Part shown: piece by piece, positions 17,250-26,840 of the stretch
Layout: each line of letters starts with the position of its first letter
How positions within the stretch are numbered: the first letter of the stretch is position 1
DNA from: Marinilactibacillus sp036039175
Lineage (GTDB): Bacteria > Bacillota > Bacilli > Lactobacillales > Carnobacteriaceae_A
DNA: 64,000 nt
Assembly (NCBI RefSeq): GCF_036039175.1
Contig: NZ_JAYXKP010000004.1
Coordinates: 179,276 to 243,275, forward strand
Reading direction: 5' to 3'
Translations under genes and position numbers: made by a program
Notes under the pieces: generated by a model
The model's input: the letters and a program-made list of their open reading frames with translations, nothing else
The model's database searches: none
What the model was told of the DNA's origin: nothing

Positions 17250-18581
17250 TTGAAGAATAAAAAGAAAGATAAGATCGTACTTTCTGATCAAGATCAAAAA
17301 AAGATACACACTGCGACATGGCTATCCATTATTCCGGGGCTTGGCCAGATTTATAATAAACAATTGTTTAAAGGAATCGTGTTCTTGGCAGTATTTATGG
17401 GAGCTGTCATTGAACTCCTCATATTTGGAGCAGGAGCTATAGAAGGTCTTATTACTTTAGGAACGATTCCTAGAGAAGACCACTCGCTATTTCTTCTAAT
17501 TGAAGGAACCATTCAAATTCTCCTTACCGTTATCTATTTAATTTTTACAGCAGCTGTCATGATGGATGCGCATCGTGTTGCTAAAAAAAGAGTCATCAGT
17601 CCGAACACGGTGAACTATACCGTCAAAGATACAGCAATTAGTGTATTTGAGAATGGTTTCCCTTACTTACTAACCATACCCGCTTACTTGGTTATGATTT
17701 TTGCCATTGTGTTCCCGGTTTTGGTAACCATATTTATTGCCTTTACAAATTACAACTTTCAAAATGTACCACCGGCGAATATCGTCGACTGGGTTGGATT
17801 TGAGACATTCAGTAGTATCTTCACACTAACGACTTATCGAGATACGTTCTTTGCAGTTTTCTCGTGGACGATTATCTGGACACTAGCAGCAACTACTTTG
17901 CAGCTTGTCATTGGTGTGTTTACAGCACTTGTTCTAAATCAACCGCACATTCGTTTTAACCGATTCTTTGGTGTCATTATGCTATTACCATGGGCAGTTC
18001 CAGCGTTTATTACCATTCTGACTTTTTCAAATATCTTCAACCCAAGTGTTGGAGCAATCAACACACAGGTTATCCCGTTCTTTAACCAGCTGATTCCGTT
18101 TCTTGAAATTCCTGCAATTTCTTGGAAGACTGATCCGTTCTGGACAAAGATTGCAATCATCATGATCCAAGGCTGGGTAGGTTATCCTTATATTTATGTT
18201 TTAACGTCAGGAATTTTACAGTCTATACCAAATGACTGGTATGAAGCATCTGTTATTGATGGTGCAACTGCTTTACAAAAATTTAGACATATCACAATGC
18301 CACATGTTTTCGCAGTGGCTGCACCCATCTTTATCACACAATATACAGGAAACTTCAACAACTTCAACTTGATTTATCTGTTTAATGAAGGTGGTCCCGG
18401 AAGCGTGGGAAGTGGAGCAGGATCGACAGATATCTTGATTTCATGGATCTACAAGTTAACGACCGGAACATCTCCGCAATATAACATATCAGCAGCCGTT
18501 ACATTGATCATTTCTGCAATTGTCATTACGATTTCAATGGTCATTTTCAGTCGGACACGTGCTTTTGAAATGGAGGATTAA
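17250..18581 (+). CDS. malF: Maltodextrin ABC transporter permease MalF
   Basis: Inner permease subunit of 443 residues. The N-terminal third has extra membrane segments (IPGLGQIYNKQLFKGIVFLAVF and two more) before the conserved MetI-like core of six segments. The EAA loop that contacts the ATPase reads EASVIDGATALQKFRHITMPHV (about 331-352). The TTG start has GAAAGGG 10 bases upstream and the basic N-terminus KNKKKDK follows. The stop is one base from the malG start. No ATPase gene is found in this operon, so a shared MsmX/MsmK-type ATPase must energise it (known for Bacillus and streptococcal sugar importers). Confidence 0.92.
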   Translation: MKNKKKDKIVLSDQDQKKIHTATWLSIIPGLGQIYNKQLFKGIVFLAVFMGAVIELLIFGAGAIEGLITLGTIPREDHSLFLLIEGTIQILLTVIYLIFTAAVMMDAHRVAKKRVISPNTVNYTVKDTAISVFENGFPYLLTIPAYLVMIFAIVFPVLVTIFIAFTNYNFQNVPPANIVDWVGFETFSSIFTLTTYRDTFFAVFSWTIIWTLAATTLQLVIGVFTALVLNQPHIRFNRFFGVIMLLPWAVPAFITILTFSNIFNPSVGAINTQVIPFFNQLIPFLEIPAISWKTDPFWTKIAIIMIQGWVGYPYIYVLTSGILQSIPNDWYEASVIDGATALQKFRHITMPHVFAVAAPIFITQYTGNFNNFNLIYLFNEGGPGSVGSGAGSTDILISWIYKLTTGTSPQYNISAAVTLIISAIVITISMVIFSRTRAFEMED

Positions 18582-18582
18582 C

Positions 18583-19440
18583 ATGAAAAAATCCAAACGA
18601 ATTAAAACGCAGAAAAACTCTCGTTTCTGGAACAAGTTTTTTTCTTATGCGTATTTAATCGGTATGTCGATCGTGATTATTTACCCTCTTTTGATCACCG
18701 TTACTTCCGCGTTCAGAACAGGGAATATTATGGCTTTCGATTTAAATTTCTCAGGACCTTGGTCACTGGCAAACTTCTCACGATTATTCAATAATACGCT
18801 TTATGGTACCTGGTACTTGAATACCTTAAAAGTTGCCGGAACTACTATGATCATTCAAGTAGCCGCAATCACATTAGCAGGTTACGCGTATAGTCGGTAT
18901 CGTTTCATCGGAAGAAAACAAAGTATTAAGTTCTTCTTAATTATTCAAATGGTTCCAACAACAGCGGCTTTGACGGCTTTCTACGTTATGGCACTCCTTG
19001 TTGGTGGACTAAACTCACACTGGTTCTTAACGGTTATTTATATCGGTGGTGGGATACCGATGAACACCTGGCTCATGAAGGGGTATTTTGATACTGTCCC
19101 ATTAGAGTTAGACGAATCCGCTAAACTTGATGGTGCCGGACACTTGAGATCTTTCTGGCAAATTATTCTTCCACTCGTTAAACCAATGATTGCCGTTCAA
19201 GCGCTTTGGGCATTTATGGGACCATTTGGAGAATACATGCTAGCGAGATTCTTACTCAGAACACCTGAACTATACACAGTAGCGATTGGTCTACAAACGT
19301 TTATCAGTAATCCTAGAGACCAGCGTGTAACGTTATTCGCTGCGGGTGCCATCTTAATTGCTTTACCAATCTGTATTTTGTTCTTCTATCTACAAAAACA
19401 CTTTGTATCTGGATTAACAGCAGGTGGGACGAAAGGTTAA
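18583..19440 (+). CDS. malG: Maltodextrin ABC transporter permease MalG
   Basis: Second permease subunit, 285 residues with six membrane segments. The first is YAYLIGMSIVIIYPLLITV, and the EAA loop is ELDESAKLDGAGHLRSFWQI. It ends in the short tail FVSGLTAGGTKG that is characteristic of MalG and reaches into the ATPase dimer. ATG 18583 is chosen because TGGAGG precedes it by 8 bases; longer frames would run inside malF. It forms a heterodimer with MalF. Confidence 0.92.
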   Translation: MKKSKRIKTQKNSRFWNKFFSYAYLIGMSIVIIYPLLITVTSAFRTGNIMAFDLNFSGPWSLANFSRLFNNTLYGTWYLNTLKVAGTTMIIQVAAITLAGYAYSRYRFIGRKQSIKFFLIIQMVPTTAALTAFYVMALLVGGLNSHWFLTVIYIGGGIPMNTWLMKGYFDTVPLELDESAKLDGAGHLRSFWQIILPLVKPMIAVQALWAFMGPFGEYMLARFLLRTPELYTVAIGLQTFISNPRDQRVTLFAAGAILIALPICILFFYLQKHFVSGLTAGGTKG

Positions 19441-19476
19441 TGTACGAAAAAATGATTTTAAAAAGTAGGAATGAAT

Positions 19477-20310
19477 ATGAGAACAGACAGCTTTCCATTA
19501 AATTATTTCACAAATATTTTCACACCTAAACGAGCTTTTTTCAATCGCCATGCGATTGGATGGCCGACCATTGTAATCGTCTTGATCTTTTTGAATGCAC
19601 TGATCACGATTCCAGTTTCATTGAACTTTGCGCAGACAGACACAATCGGTGTTGAGCAGTTTTATCCAGAAGCTTTTAACCTAATTGACGGTGAAGCTGC
19701 AGAGGGACTCTCTAAAATTCCTGTAGAAGAAGGCAGATTACTCGTCGAGCAGTCTACTCTTCAGACAAAAACAGACGGGCTAGTACTCATTGATCAGTCA
19801 GATAATCCGTTAATCGACAGTGATGTCGCTGTAGCATTTGGTCCAACGGAGTTTACGATCAGGGAACATGCACAACCTGAACTAAAAGTGCGCTATACAA
19901 AAGACTTTTCGGTGGAATCTGCTTCAGTAGAAGAAGTGAAAACAGAACTAAATCGACAATGGAGAGTGAATAATCGTGTCTATATCGTAGCTGCACTGAC
20001 TTTTTTAATTTCATTTATGACCTTTACCATGTTAGTCGTATTAACCTTAGGTTCAGCGTTATTTCTTTATTTCACGAAAAAGAGTCACTTAACTTCAATA
20101 ACGACATATAAAGAGTCTGTTGCCATTATTCTTTATGGATTAGGACTACCAACAATTTTAGCTTTACTATATGGATTGATCCAGTTTGATATTATCTGGA
20201 TGATGACGATCCAAACAACAGGACTACTGATTATGCTGGTTCTGATTTACTTTAAAACACAGTTCAACGATAAAAAAGATCAATCTAGAGTACAGGAGTG
20301 GACAGATTAA
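19477..20310 (+). CDS. DUF1189 membrane protein of the maltose operon
   Basis: A 277-residue protein with a hydrophobic segment near 26-45 (IGWPTIVIVLIFLNALITIPV), a roughly 140-residue extracellular or peripheral middle part, and three more hydrophobic segments from about 170 to 265. It belongs to the DUF1189 family, named MalA in streptococcal maltose operons, where its function is undefined. Two ATGs compete (19471, 19477); the second has TAGGA at a proper distance. It lies between malG and maltose phosphorylase, and its stop codon directly abuts the next ATG. A role in assembly or regulation of the importer is inference only. Confidence 0.75.
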   Translation: MRTDSFPLNYFTNIFTPKRAFFNRHAIGWPTIVIVLIFLNALITIPVSLNFAQTDTIGVEQFYPEAFNLIDGEAAEGLSKIPVEEGRLLVEQSTLQTKTDGLVLIDQSDNPLIDSDVAVAFGPTEFTIREHAQPELKVRYTKDFSVESASVEEVKTELNRQWRVNNRVYIVAALTFLISFMTFTMLVVLTLGSALFLYFTKKSHLTSITTYKESVAIILYGLGLPTILALLYGLIQFDIIWMMTIQTTGLLIMLVLIYFKTQFNDKKDQSRVQEWTD

Positions 20311-22578
20311 ATGGAGAGACTATTTGGAATTGACCCATGGAAACTGACTTCAGATACAGTGGGAGAGAACAAAAGGCTACAGGAGAGCCTAACTTCTATT
20401 GGTAACGGGTATATGGGTTTAAGAGGAAATTATGAAGAAGGCTATTCTGGGGATTCACATATCGGAACCTATATTGCGGGTGTTTGGTTCCCAGACAAAA
20501 CAAAGGTTGGCTGGTGGAAAATCGGCTATCCAGACTATTTTGGCAAAGTGATCAACGCAACGAACTTTATTCCAGTCGACATTTATGTGGATGAACATAA
20601 AGTAGATCTTGCTGTTGATACCGCTCAGCAGTTCAAAGTTGAACTAGATATGAAAGAAGGGGTCCTGAGACGTTCTTTTGTCTGGAAAAAAGAGCAATTA
20701 GAAATCTTATTTCACTTCACACGGTTCGTTAGTGCACACACCAAAGAACTTGCCGTTGTTAAAGTAGAAGCGGAAATGCTTTCGGGAGCAGCAGAAATCA
20801 CGTTGATTCCACATTTAGATGGTAACGTGACGAATGAAGATAGTAATTACGAAGAACAATTTTGGATCGAACTTGAAAAAGGACATCAACCACTCCCGTT
20901 CTTAAAAACGAAAACAAAAGAAAATCCCTTCGGTACGGAGCGATTTACCGTTACGACAATGATGAGTAACGAGTCAGAAGCAGAATCGAAAGATCCTGAA
21001 AAAGAACAGTCCATGTATGTTGGCGAGCGTTTTTTCTACAAGCTTGAAACCGGTCATCAGTTAGAATTGACCAAATTTATAGCGGTCGTAACAAGCCGTG
21101 ATGTAGAAGCTGAGAAGCAAGTTCAACAAGCTGAACAAATCTTAGAGCGGGCTTCAGATAAGGGTTTCCAAAAAGTACTAGAAGAACATTTAACGGAGTG
21201 GAGCACGCGCTGGAATAATGCAGATGTTCAAATTGACGGAGATGATGCAAGCCAGCAAGGTATTCGGTTCAATATCTTCCAGTTATTTTCAACCTATTAC
21301 GGAGAAGATCCGAGACTAAACGTGGGGCCAAAAGGTTTCACAGGTGAAAAATACGGCGGCGCTACTTATTGGGATACAGAAGCTTGTATCCTGCCGATGT
21401 ACTTATCCGTTACAAATGAAGAGACCTTTAGACAGTTACTTGTTTACCGCCATAATCAATTAGAACAAGCTTACGAGAATGCAGCGAAGCAAGGGCTCAA
21501 AGGTGCTCTGTATCCTATGGTAACCTTCACTGGAATTGAGTGTCACAATGAATGGGAGATCACATTTGAAGAAATTCACCGTAACGGTGCGATTGCACAC
21601 GGGATTTTCAACTATACGACGTATACAGGTAATGAAGACTATCTCTTAAACCAAGGTGTGGATGTACTTGTAGGTATTTCTAGATTCTGGGCTGATCGTG
21701 TTCACTATTCTGCTAGAAACGAGCAATACATGATTCATGGTGTAACGGGGCCAAATGAATATGAAAATAACGTCAGCAACAACTGGTATACCAACACGAT
21801 GGCGAAATGGTGTCTGAATTATACATTAGAAACGTTAACCAAAGTGAGCAGTGAGAAGCTTCAAGAGTTAAGTATTAATGAAACAGAACAAAAACAATGG
21901 AAAGAAATTGCTGAAAAGATGTACTTGCCTAAAGATGAAGCACTCGATATCTTTGTCCAACATGACTCATTCCTAGACAAAGATTTGAGACCCGTTGACA
22001 CACTTGACCCATCAGAACGTCCAATCAATCAGAATTGGTCATGGGACAAGATTTTAAGATCACCGTTTATCAAACAAGCAGATGTCTTACAAGGACTCTA
22101 TTTCTTGAATCATAACTATAGTCAAGCTGAAAAAGAACAGAACTTTAATTTCTATGAGCCGCTAACGGTTCATGAATCTTCTTTATCTCCATTGGTTCAT
22201 TCTATCCTTGCTTCTGAGCTCGGCAAAAAAGAAAAAGCTTTTGAAATGTATGAAAGAACAGCCAGACTGGATCTTGATAACTACAACAATGATACAGAAG
22301 ATGGACTTCATATCACTTCAATGAGTGGAGGCTGGTTATCAATCGTTCAAGGATTTGCGGGTATGCGAACTCAAACAGGAAGCTTATCTTTTGCTCCGTA
22401 TTGTCCAGAACAATGGAATGAATATGCCTTTAAATTAAATTATCGAGAAAGATTACTCAGTGTAACAGTTGAAAAAACAGTTGTGACTTTCCGCTTAGAA
22501 ACGGGAGAAGCACTGAATTTTGAAGTGTTTGGTAAGCCGGTCACATTGGAAGACTCGGTAAAGATAGAAATTCAATAA
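20311..22578 (+). CDS. mapA: Maltose phosphorylase (GH65)
   Basis: Cytoplasmic enzyme that splits maltose with inorganic phosphate into glucose and beta-glucose-1-phosphate by inversion. The 755 residues match the family: an N-terminal beta-sandwich (MERLFGIDPWKLTSD, NGYMGLRGNYEEG) and a helical (alpha/alpha)6 catalytic domain. The general acid glutamate is in VTGPNEYENN (E483). Phosphate-binding residues are expected in the SSLSPLVHSILASE and TSMSGGWLSIVQGF regions. Beta-phosphoglucomutase follows, which the product requires. The ATG abuts the preceding stop; no separate promoter is seen. Trehalose or kojibiose phosphorylase are family alternatives, but the mal operon context favours maltose. 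Confidence 0.92.
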   Translation: MERLFGIDPWKLTSDTVGENKRLQESLTSIGNGYMGLRGNYEEGYSGDSHIGTYIAGVWFPDKTKVGWWKIGYPDYFGKVINATNFIPVDIYVDEHKVDLAVDTAQQFKVELDMKEGVLRRSFVWKKEQLEILFHFTRFVSAHTKELAVVKVEAEMLSGAAEITLIPHLDGNVTNEDSNYEEQFWIELEKGHQPLPFLKTKTKENPFGTERFTVTTMMSNESEAESKDPEKEQSMYVGERFFYKLETGHQLELTKFIAVVTSRDVEAEKQVQQAEQILERASDKGFQKVLEEHLTEWSTRWNNADVQIDGDDASQQGIRFNIFQLFSTYYGEDPRLNVGPKGFTGEKYGGATYWDTEACILPMYLSVTNEETFRQLLVYRHNQLEQAYENAAKQGLKGALYPMVTFTGIECHNEWEITFEEIHRNGAIAHGIFNYTTYTGNEDYLLNQGVDVLVGISRFWADRVHYSARNEQYMIHGVTGPNEYENNVSNNWYTNTMAKWCLNYTLETLTKVSSEKLQELSINETEQKQWKEIAEKMYLPKDEALDIFVQHDSFLDKDLRPVDTLDPSERPINQNWSWDKILRSPFIKQADVLQGLYFLNHNYSQAEKEQNFNFYEPLTVHESSLSPLVHSILASELGKKEKAFEMYERTARLDLDNYNNDTEDGLHITSMSGGWLSIVQGFAGMRTQTGSLSFAPYCPEQWNEYAFKLNYRERLLSVTVEKTVVTFRLETGEALNFEVFGKPVTLEDSVKIEIQ

Positions 22579-22633
22579 ATTAGAATAAGTTGAAATAATG
22601 TAAAACGAAAAGTCAAAGATTGAGGAGATTGAA

Positions 22634-23296
22634 ATGATTAAAGGTCTTGTTTTGGATCTGGACGGTGTAATCACTGACACAGCTGAATACCACTATCTAG
22701 CTTGGAAATCGCTAGCAGAAAAAATTGGAATTGAAATTGACCGAAAGTTTAACGAGCAGTTAAAAGGCATCAGCCGTATGGAGTCACTAGAATTAATTTT
22801 AAAACATGGAGAAAAGGAAAAAGACTATACAGAAGAAGAAAAGCAGGAGCTGGCAACGAGAAAAAACGAAGAATACAAAAGTTCTATCGAGAACATCACG
22901 CCAGCAAATCTTTGTCCAGGAATGGAACAACTCCTACTGGATGCACGGAAGATGGATATTAAGTTATCGGTAGCTTCGGCTAGCAAAAATGCACCAACGA
23001 TTCTTGAACACTTACAGGTGAAAGATCAGTTCGTTGGGATTGTTGATCCTGCTAGCTTGAAACAAGGAAAACCTTCTCCAGAAATTTTCCATAAGGGTGC
23101 TGATTTGCTAGGACTGACACCTGCTGAATGTATTGGTATTGAAGATGCAGAAGCGGGAATCGAAGCAATCAATCGTGCAGGGATGTTTTCTGTAGGTGTT
23201 GGCTCAAAAGAGTCAATGAAAGCAGCTGATTATTTTGTTGAACAGACAGATGAACTTGATTTAAAGACTTTAGTTGAAAAAGCGGAAGCTCATTAA
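22634..23296 (+). CDS. pgmB: Beta-phosphoglucomutase
   Basis: Converts beta-glucose-1-phosphate from maltose phosphorylase to glucose-6-phosphate. It is a 220-residue HAD phosphatase-fold enzyme: LVLDLDGVITDTAEYH carries the nucleophile D8 and acid/base D10. KGISRMESLELIL is the cap substrate loop. SVASASKNAP is motif II, and GKPSPEIFHKGA followed by GIEDAEAGIEAINRAGM are motifs III and IV. GAGGAGA precedes the ATG by 7 bases. It is the sixth gene of the malE operon. Confidence 0.94.
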   Translation: MIKGLVLDLDGVITDTAEYHYLAWKSLAEKIGIEIDRKFNEQLKGISRMESLELILKHGEKEKDYTEEEKQELATRKNEEYKSSIENITPANLCPGMEQLLLDARKMDIKLSVASASKNAPTILEHLQVKDQFVGIVDPASLKQGKPSPEIFHKGADLLGLTPAECIGIEDAEAGIEAINRAGMFSVGVGSKESMKAADYFVEQTDELDLKTLVEKAEAH

Positions 23297-23320
23297 AACA
23301 ATCATGAAGGAAGTGAAGAT

Positions 23321-24946
23321 GTGAAGTGGTGGCAGAATGCAGTAGTCTATCAAATTTACCCTAGAAGCTTTCAAGATTCAAATGGAGATGGCCTAGGTGA
23401 CATCAGAGGCATCATTCAACGTTTAGACTACCTAGAGGAGCTAGGTATCGATGCGATATGGTTAAGCCCGGTCTATCAGTCTCCAAATGATGACAATGGC
23501 TATGATATCAGTGACTATCAGGCGATTCATCCAGAGTTCGGAACGATGGATGATATGGACGAATTGATTGAAGAAGCAAAAAAGAGGTCTATTCGTATCG
23601 TAATGGATTTAGTGGTTAATCATACAAGTGATGAACACGAATGGTTCAAAGATGCTAAGAGTGGCGTAAATGCTAAATATAGAGACTATTACATCTGGAG
23701 AGATCCTATTGATGGTGAGGAGCCCAACGATTTAAAATCCACTTTTAGTGGATCAGCGTGGACCTTTGATGAGAATAGTCAGCAATATTATCTACATTTA
23801 TTCAGTAAAAAACAACCAGACTTAAATTGGGAAAACCCCAAAATGCGTCAGGATATCTACAAAATGATGAATTTCTGGCTCGAGAAAGGTATTGGCGGTT
23901 TCCGAATGGATGTCATTGATCTAATTGGGAAAGTACCAGATGAAAAAATTACAGATAAGGGTCCGAGGTTACATGAGTTCTTACAAGAAATGAATCACGA
24001 GACGTTTGGTCAGTACGATGTCATGACAGTTGGTGAGACTTGGAGTGCTACACCTGAAAACGCAGAATTGTTTTCTGGAGCGGATCGGGATGAACTATCT
24101 ATGGTTTTCCAGTTTGAACATATAACTTTAGATCAAGAACCTGAAAGTAAGTGGGCACTTAAAGCGTTGGACTTAGTAGAGCTGAAAACCGTATTATCCA
24201 AATGGCAGACGTCGTTAAGTGATTCGGCTTGGAACAGTCTTTTCTGGAATAATCATGACACACCTAGAGTCGTTTCTAGATGGGGAAATGATCAAGAATA
24301 CCGTGTGGAAAGTGCAAAATGTTTTGCGGTTCTACTGCATTTGATGAAAGGGACACCTTACATTTATCAAGGCGAAGAGATTGGAATGACGAATCGTCTG
24401 GTAAAAGATATTTCAGAAGTTAAAGATATTGAAAGTATCAACATGTACAAAGAGGAACTTGAAAACGGGAAACATTCAGAAGAGCTACTGAACGCCATTA
24501 ACCATAAAGGTCGAGATAATGCTCGGACACCTATGCAATGGAATGACGAAATGAATGCTGGATTTTCAAAAGGAACACCGTGGATTGCGGTCAATTCGAA
24601 CCACAATGAAATTAATGTTGAGCAAGCAATAGCTGATCAAGAATCGATTTTTTACACATACAAAGAATTGATTCAATACAGAAAAGAAAATGAGGCAGTC
24701 GTTTTAGGAGCGTATAACTTATTACTTCCAAACCATCAGCAAGTATTTGCTTATGAAAGAACGCATAAAGGCAATAAGATTATAGTTGCTGCGAATCTCT
24801 CAGAAGAATCTGCATCGATTGAATTGCCAGAGACCTCAGAAAAAGCCAGTGTGAGATTTAGTAATTATGATAGAAAACAAGTTGACTCAACTGAATGGAT
24901 CTTAAAACCTTATGAGTGTTTTGTGATAGAAAACGTCAACCAGTAA
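23321..24946 (+). CDS. malL: Oligo-1,6-glucosidase / alpha-glucosidase (GH13_31)
   Basis: Cytoplasmic exo-glucosidase of 541 residues. GH13 regions are DLVVNHTSDEH (about 96-106), GFRMDVIDLI with nucleophile D197, TVGETWS with E239, and WNNHDTPR with D313. The valine after D197 is the residue that in this subfamily goes with alpha-1,6 (isomaltase) activity, so the enzyme probably debranches isomaltose and panose left by the GH13_20 enzymes. The GTG start is followed by KWWQNAVVYQIYPRSF, the normal beginning for the family. It is the last gene of the malE operon and is followed by a strong terminator. Confidence 0.9.
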   Translation: MKWWQNAVVYQIYPRSFQDSNGDGLGDIRGIIQRLDYLEELGIDAIWLSPVYQSPNDDNGYDISDYQAIHPEFGTMDDMDELIEEAKKRSIRIVMDLVVNHTSDEHEWFKDAKSGVNAKYRDYYIWRDPIDGEEPNDLKSTFSGSAWTFDENSQQYYLHLFSKKQPDLNWENPKMRQDIYKMMNFWLEKGIGGFRMDVIDLIGKVPDEKITDKGPRLHEFLQEMNHETFGQYDVMTVGETWSATPENAELFSGADRDELSMVFQFEHITLDQEPESKWALKALDLVELKTVLSKWQTSLSDSAWNSLFWNNHDTPRVVSRWGNDQEYRVESAKCFAVLLHLMKGTPYIYQGEEIGMTNRLVKDISEVKDIESINMYKEELENGKHSEELLNAINHKGRDNARTPMQWNDEMNAGFSKGTPWIAVNSNHNEINVEQAIADQESIFYTYKELIQYRKENEAVVLGAYNLLLPNHQQVFAYERTHKGNKIIVAANLSEESASIELPETSEKASVRFSNYDRKQVDSTEWILKPYECFVIENVNQ

Positions 24947-24959
24947 CGTTTACTCAAAT

Positions 24960-24999
24960 AGAACCATCTAGATTTAATACAAATCTAGATGGTTCTTTT
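24960..24999 (+). terminator. Terminator of the malE-malL operon
   Basis: Perfect 16-bp stem AGAACCATCTAGATTT / AAATCTAGATGGTTCT with a 5-base loop, then TTTT. Confidence 0.92.
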
Positions 25000-25189
25000 G
25001 TCTGAAATATGAAGTATATTTTTAAATGGTAATTTGAAATAAGATGAATAATAATAATTGTTTATACATCATGAATAGATGGGTAAGTAATAGGAAATAA
25101 TGGGAAATCCTCTTAATTTACGTTTTGTATAGGTATACATAAAAAAGTATATCGGTAGAGATGGTTAAAAAATATATGAATATTTATTG

Positions 25190-25222
25190 ATTTTAATATA
25201 CATTAATATTGTATATTAAAAT
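25190..25222. promoter_or_regulatory. 13-bp inverted repeat upstream of glnP
   Basis: Perfect arms ATTTTAATATACA / TGTATATTAAAAT around a 7-base AT loop, 38 bases upstream of the -35 box. It lacks a T-run, does not follow a gene and resembles an operator more than a terminator. It does not match the GlnR or CodY consensus I know. The rest of the 25000-25260 gap is AT-rich with no gene. Confidence 0.5.
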
Positions 25223-25260
25223 GATAAATCACATTTTAAAGCAATTAATTATTTATTATG

Positions 25261-25289
25261 TTGCATAATTATTTAAATGATGATATGAT
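25261..25289 (+). promoter_or_regulatory. glnPQ promoter
   Basis: TTGCAT (25261-25266), a 17-base spacer, and TATGAT (25284-25289). It lies 88 bases before the glnP start. Confidence 0.7.
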
Positions 25290-25376
25290 TCTTTTCAACA
25301 CCTCTTATAAATAGAAGGTTGGATTATACAAAAATTATACAAATACATTGATCGTAGTATCAGGGGAGACAAGCAG

Positions 25377-26840
25377 ATGAAGAAATCGTTCAAAGCATTT
25401 ATAGCCTTTATTATTTTGGTAGTAACACTTCTAGTCCCGGCACAGTCGGTATACGCGGAAGATGGATCATTAGACCGTGTACAAGAGAAGGGGCAACTTG
25501 TTATTGGTACAAGTGGAGATTTTCCGCCGTTTGAATTCTATGCAGAAGTTGATGGTGAACAGCAACTCGTTGGTATGGATATGTCGATCGCTCGAAAAAT
25601 TGCGGACGATATGGGTGTTGAACTTGTGATCAGAGATATGGAATTCGATAGTTTGATTCCGGCTCTTGAAGCAAATAATATAGATATGATCGTAGCAGGA
25701 ATGACACCTACGGCAGAACGTCGGCAAAGTGTAAACTTCTCTGATATCTATTACCAGACATTCCAGAACATCATGGTTCAAGCGGAAGATGAAGCGATTT
25801 ATGATTCCGTAGAATCTTTAAGAGGTCAAAAAGTCGGCGTTCAGACTGCTTCATTGCAAGAGCAGTTGGCAGAACAAATTCCAGATGTAGAATTAATGCA
25901 GCTAGGAAATATTAATGACTTGATTTTAGCTCTACAGACAAATCGTATTGAAGCCATCGTGATGCAAGGACCGAATGCAGTGGCTCACGCTGAAAATGAT
26001 AGCACGCTTTACACATTCGAAGGAGACTTTGAATTAGATGAAGAAGATCAAGGTTCAGCGATTGCCATGCGTATGGGTGAAGACTCCTTGGCAGCGGCAG
26101 TCAATGAAAGTTTAGGAGAAATTTTAGATCAAAATCTGATTGAGGAATATCTTGGAACAGCTGGGGAATATATGGCTGGTACATCGGAAGAAGATGTATC
26201 TGAAAACTTTCTAGGCACTTATTGGACATACTTTGCTGATGGAATGTATGTCACGATCCTAATTTCAGTGATTAGTGTATTAGTAGGAATGGTACTTGGT
26301 TTCCTCTTATCTCTCATGAGACTAACGAAGAATGTTGTGATTCGCTTTTTGGCATCTTCATATGTAGAATTTGTAAGAGGGACACCGCTATTGATTCAAG
26401 TTATGTTTATCTACTTTGGTGCAGGCGTGTTCTTTGATCTTCCAGCACTAACAGCAGGGATTATTGCAGTTTCACTAAATAGTGGAGCCTATATTTGTGA
26501 GATTATCCGTGGTGGGTTGAACTCAGTCGATTCGGGTCAATCTGAAGCGGCACGTAGTTTAGGAATGAGTAAAAACCAAACAATGCGATATATCTTATTC
26601 CCACAAGCATTAAAGAACATCTGGCCAGCGCTTGGGAATGAATTTATTACCATCATCAAGGAATCTTCGATCGTATCGGTTATCGGTGTTAGTGAACTGA
26701 TTTTCCAAACGAGAATTGTTCGTTCCACATCTTTCCGAGGAATCTTGCCATTATTCATAACGATGCTGATTTATTTCTTCCTGACATTTACGTTAACGAA
26801 AATCTTGAACTACTTTGAAGGGAGAATGAATCATGATTAG
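25377..26840 (+). CDS. glnP: Polar amino acid ABC transporter, fused binding protein and permease (GlnP type)
   Basis: Imports glutamine or a related polar amino acid. It is a fusion: a signal sequence ends at VYAED (about 28), and a family-3 solute-binding domain spans about 35-265 (GTSGDFPPFEFY, GMDMSIARKIADDMG, IDMIVAGMTPTAERR). A HisM/GlnP permease domain follows from about 280 to 485, with the EAA loop SEAARSLGMSKNQTMRYILFPQALKNIWPALGNEF. One covalent binding domain per subunit is the layout of Lactococcus GlnP, which has two such domains; here only one is present. The ATG follows GGGGAG. The end overlaps glnQ by 8 bases. Confidence 0.92.
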   Translation: MKKSFKAFIAFIILVVTLLVPAQSVYAEDGSLDRVQEKGQLVIGTSGDFPPFEFYAEVDGEQQLVGMDMSIARKIADDMGVELVIRDMEFDSLIPALEANNIDMIVAGMTPTAERRQSVNFSDIYYQTFQNIMVQAEDEAIYDSVESLRGQKVGVQTASLQEQLAEQIPDVELMQLGNINDLILALQTNRIEAIVMQGPNAVAHAENDSTLYTFEGDFELDEEDQGSAIAMRMGEDSLAAAVNESLGEILDQNLIEEYLGTAGEYMAGTSEEDVSENFLGTYWTYFADGMYVTILISVISVLVGMVLGFLLSLMRLTKNVVIRFLASSYVEFVRGTPLLIQVMFIYFGAGVFFDLPALTAGIIAVSLNSGAYICEIIRGGLNSVDSGQSEAARSLGMSKNQTMRYILFPQALKNIWPALGNEFITIIKESSIVSVIGVSELIFQTRIVRSTSFRGILPLFITMLIYFFLTFTLTKILNYFEGRMNHD

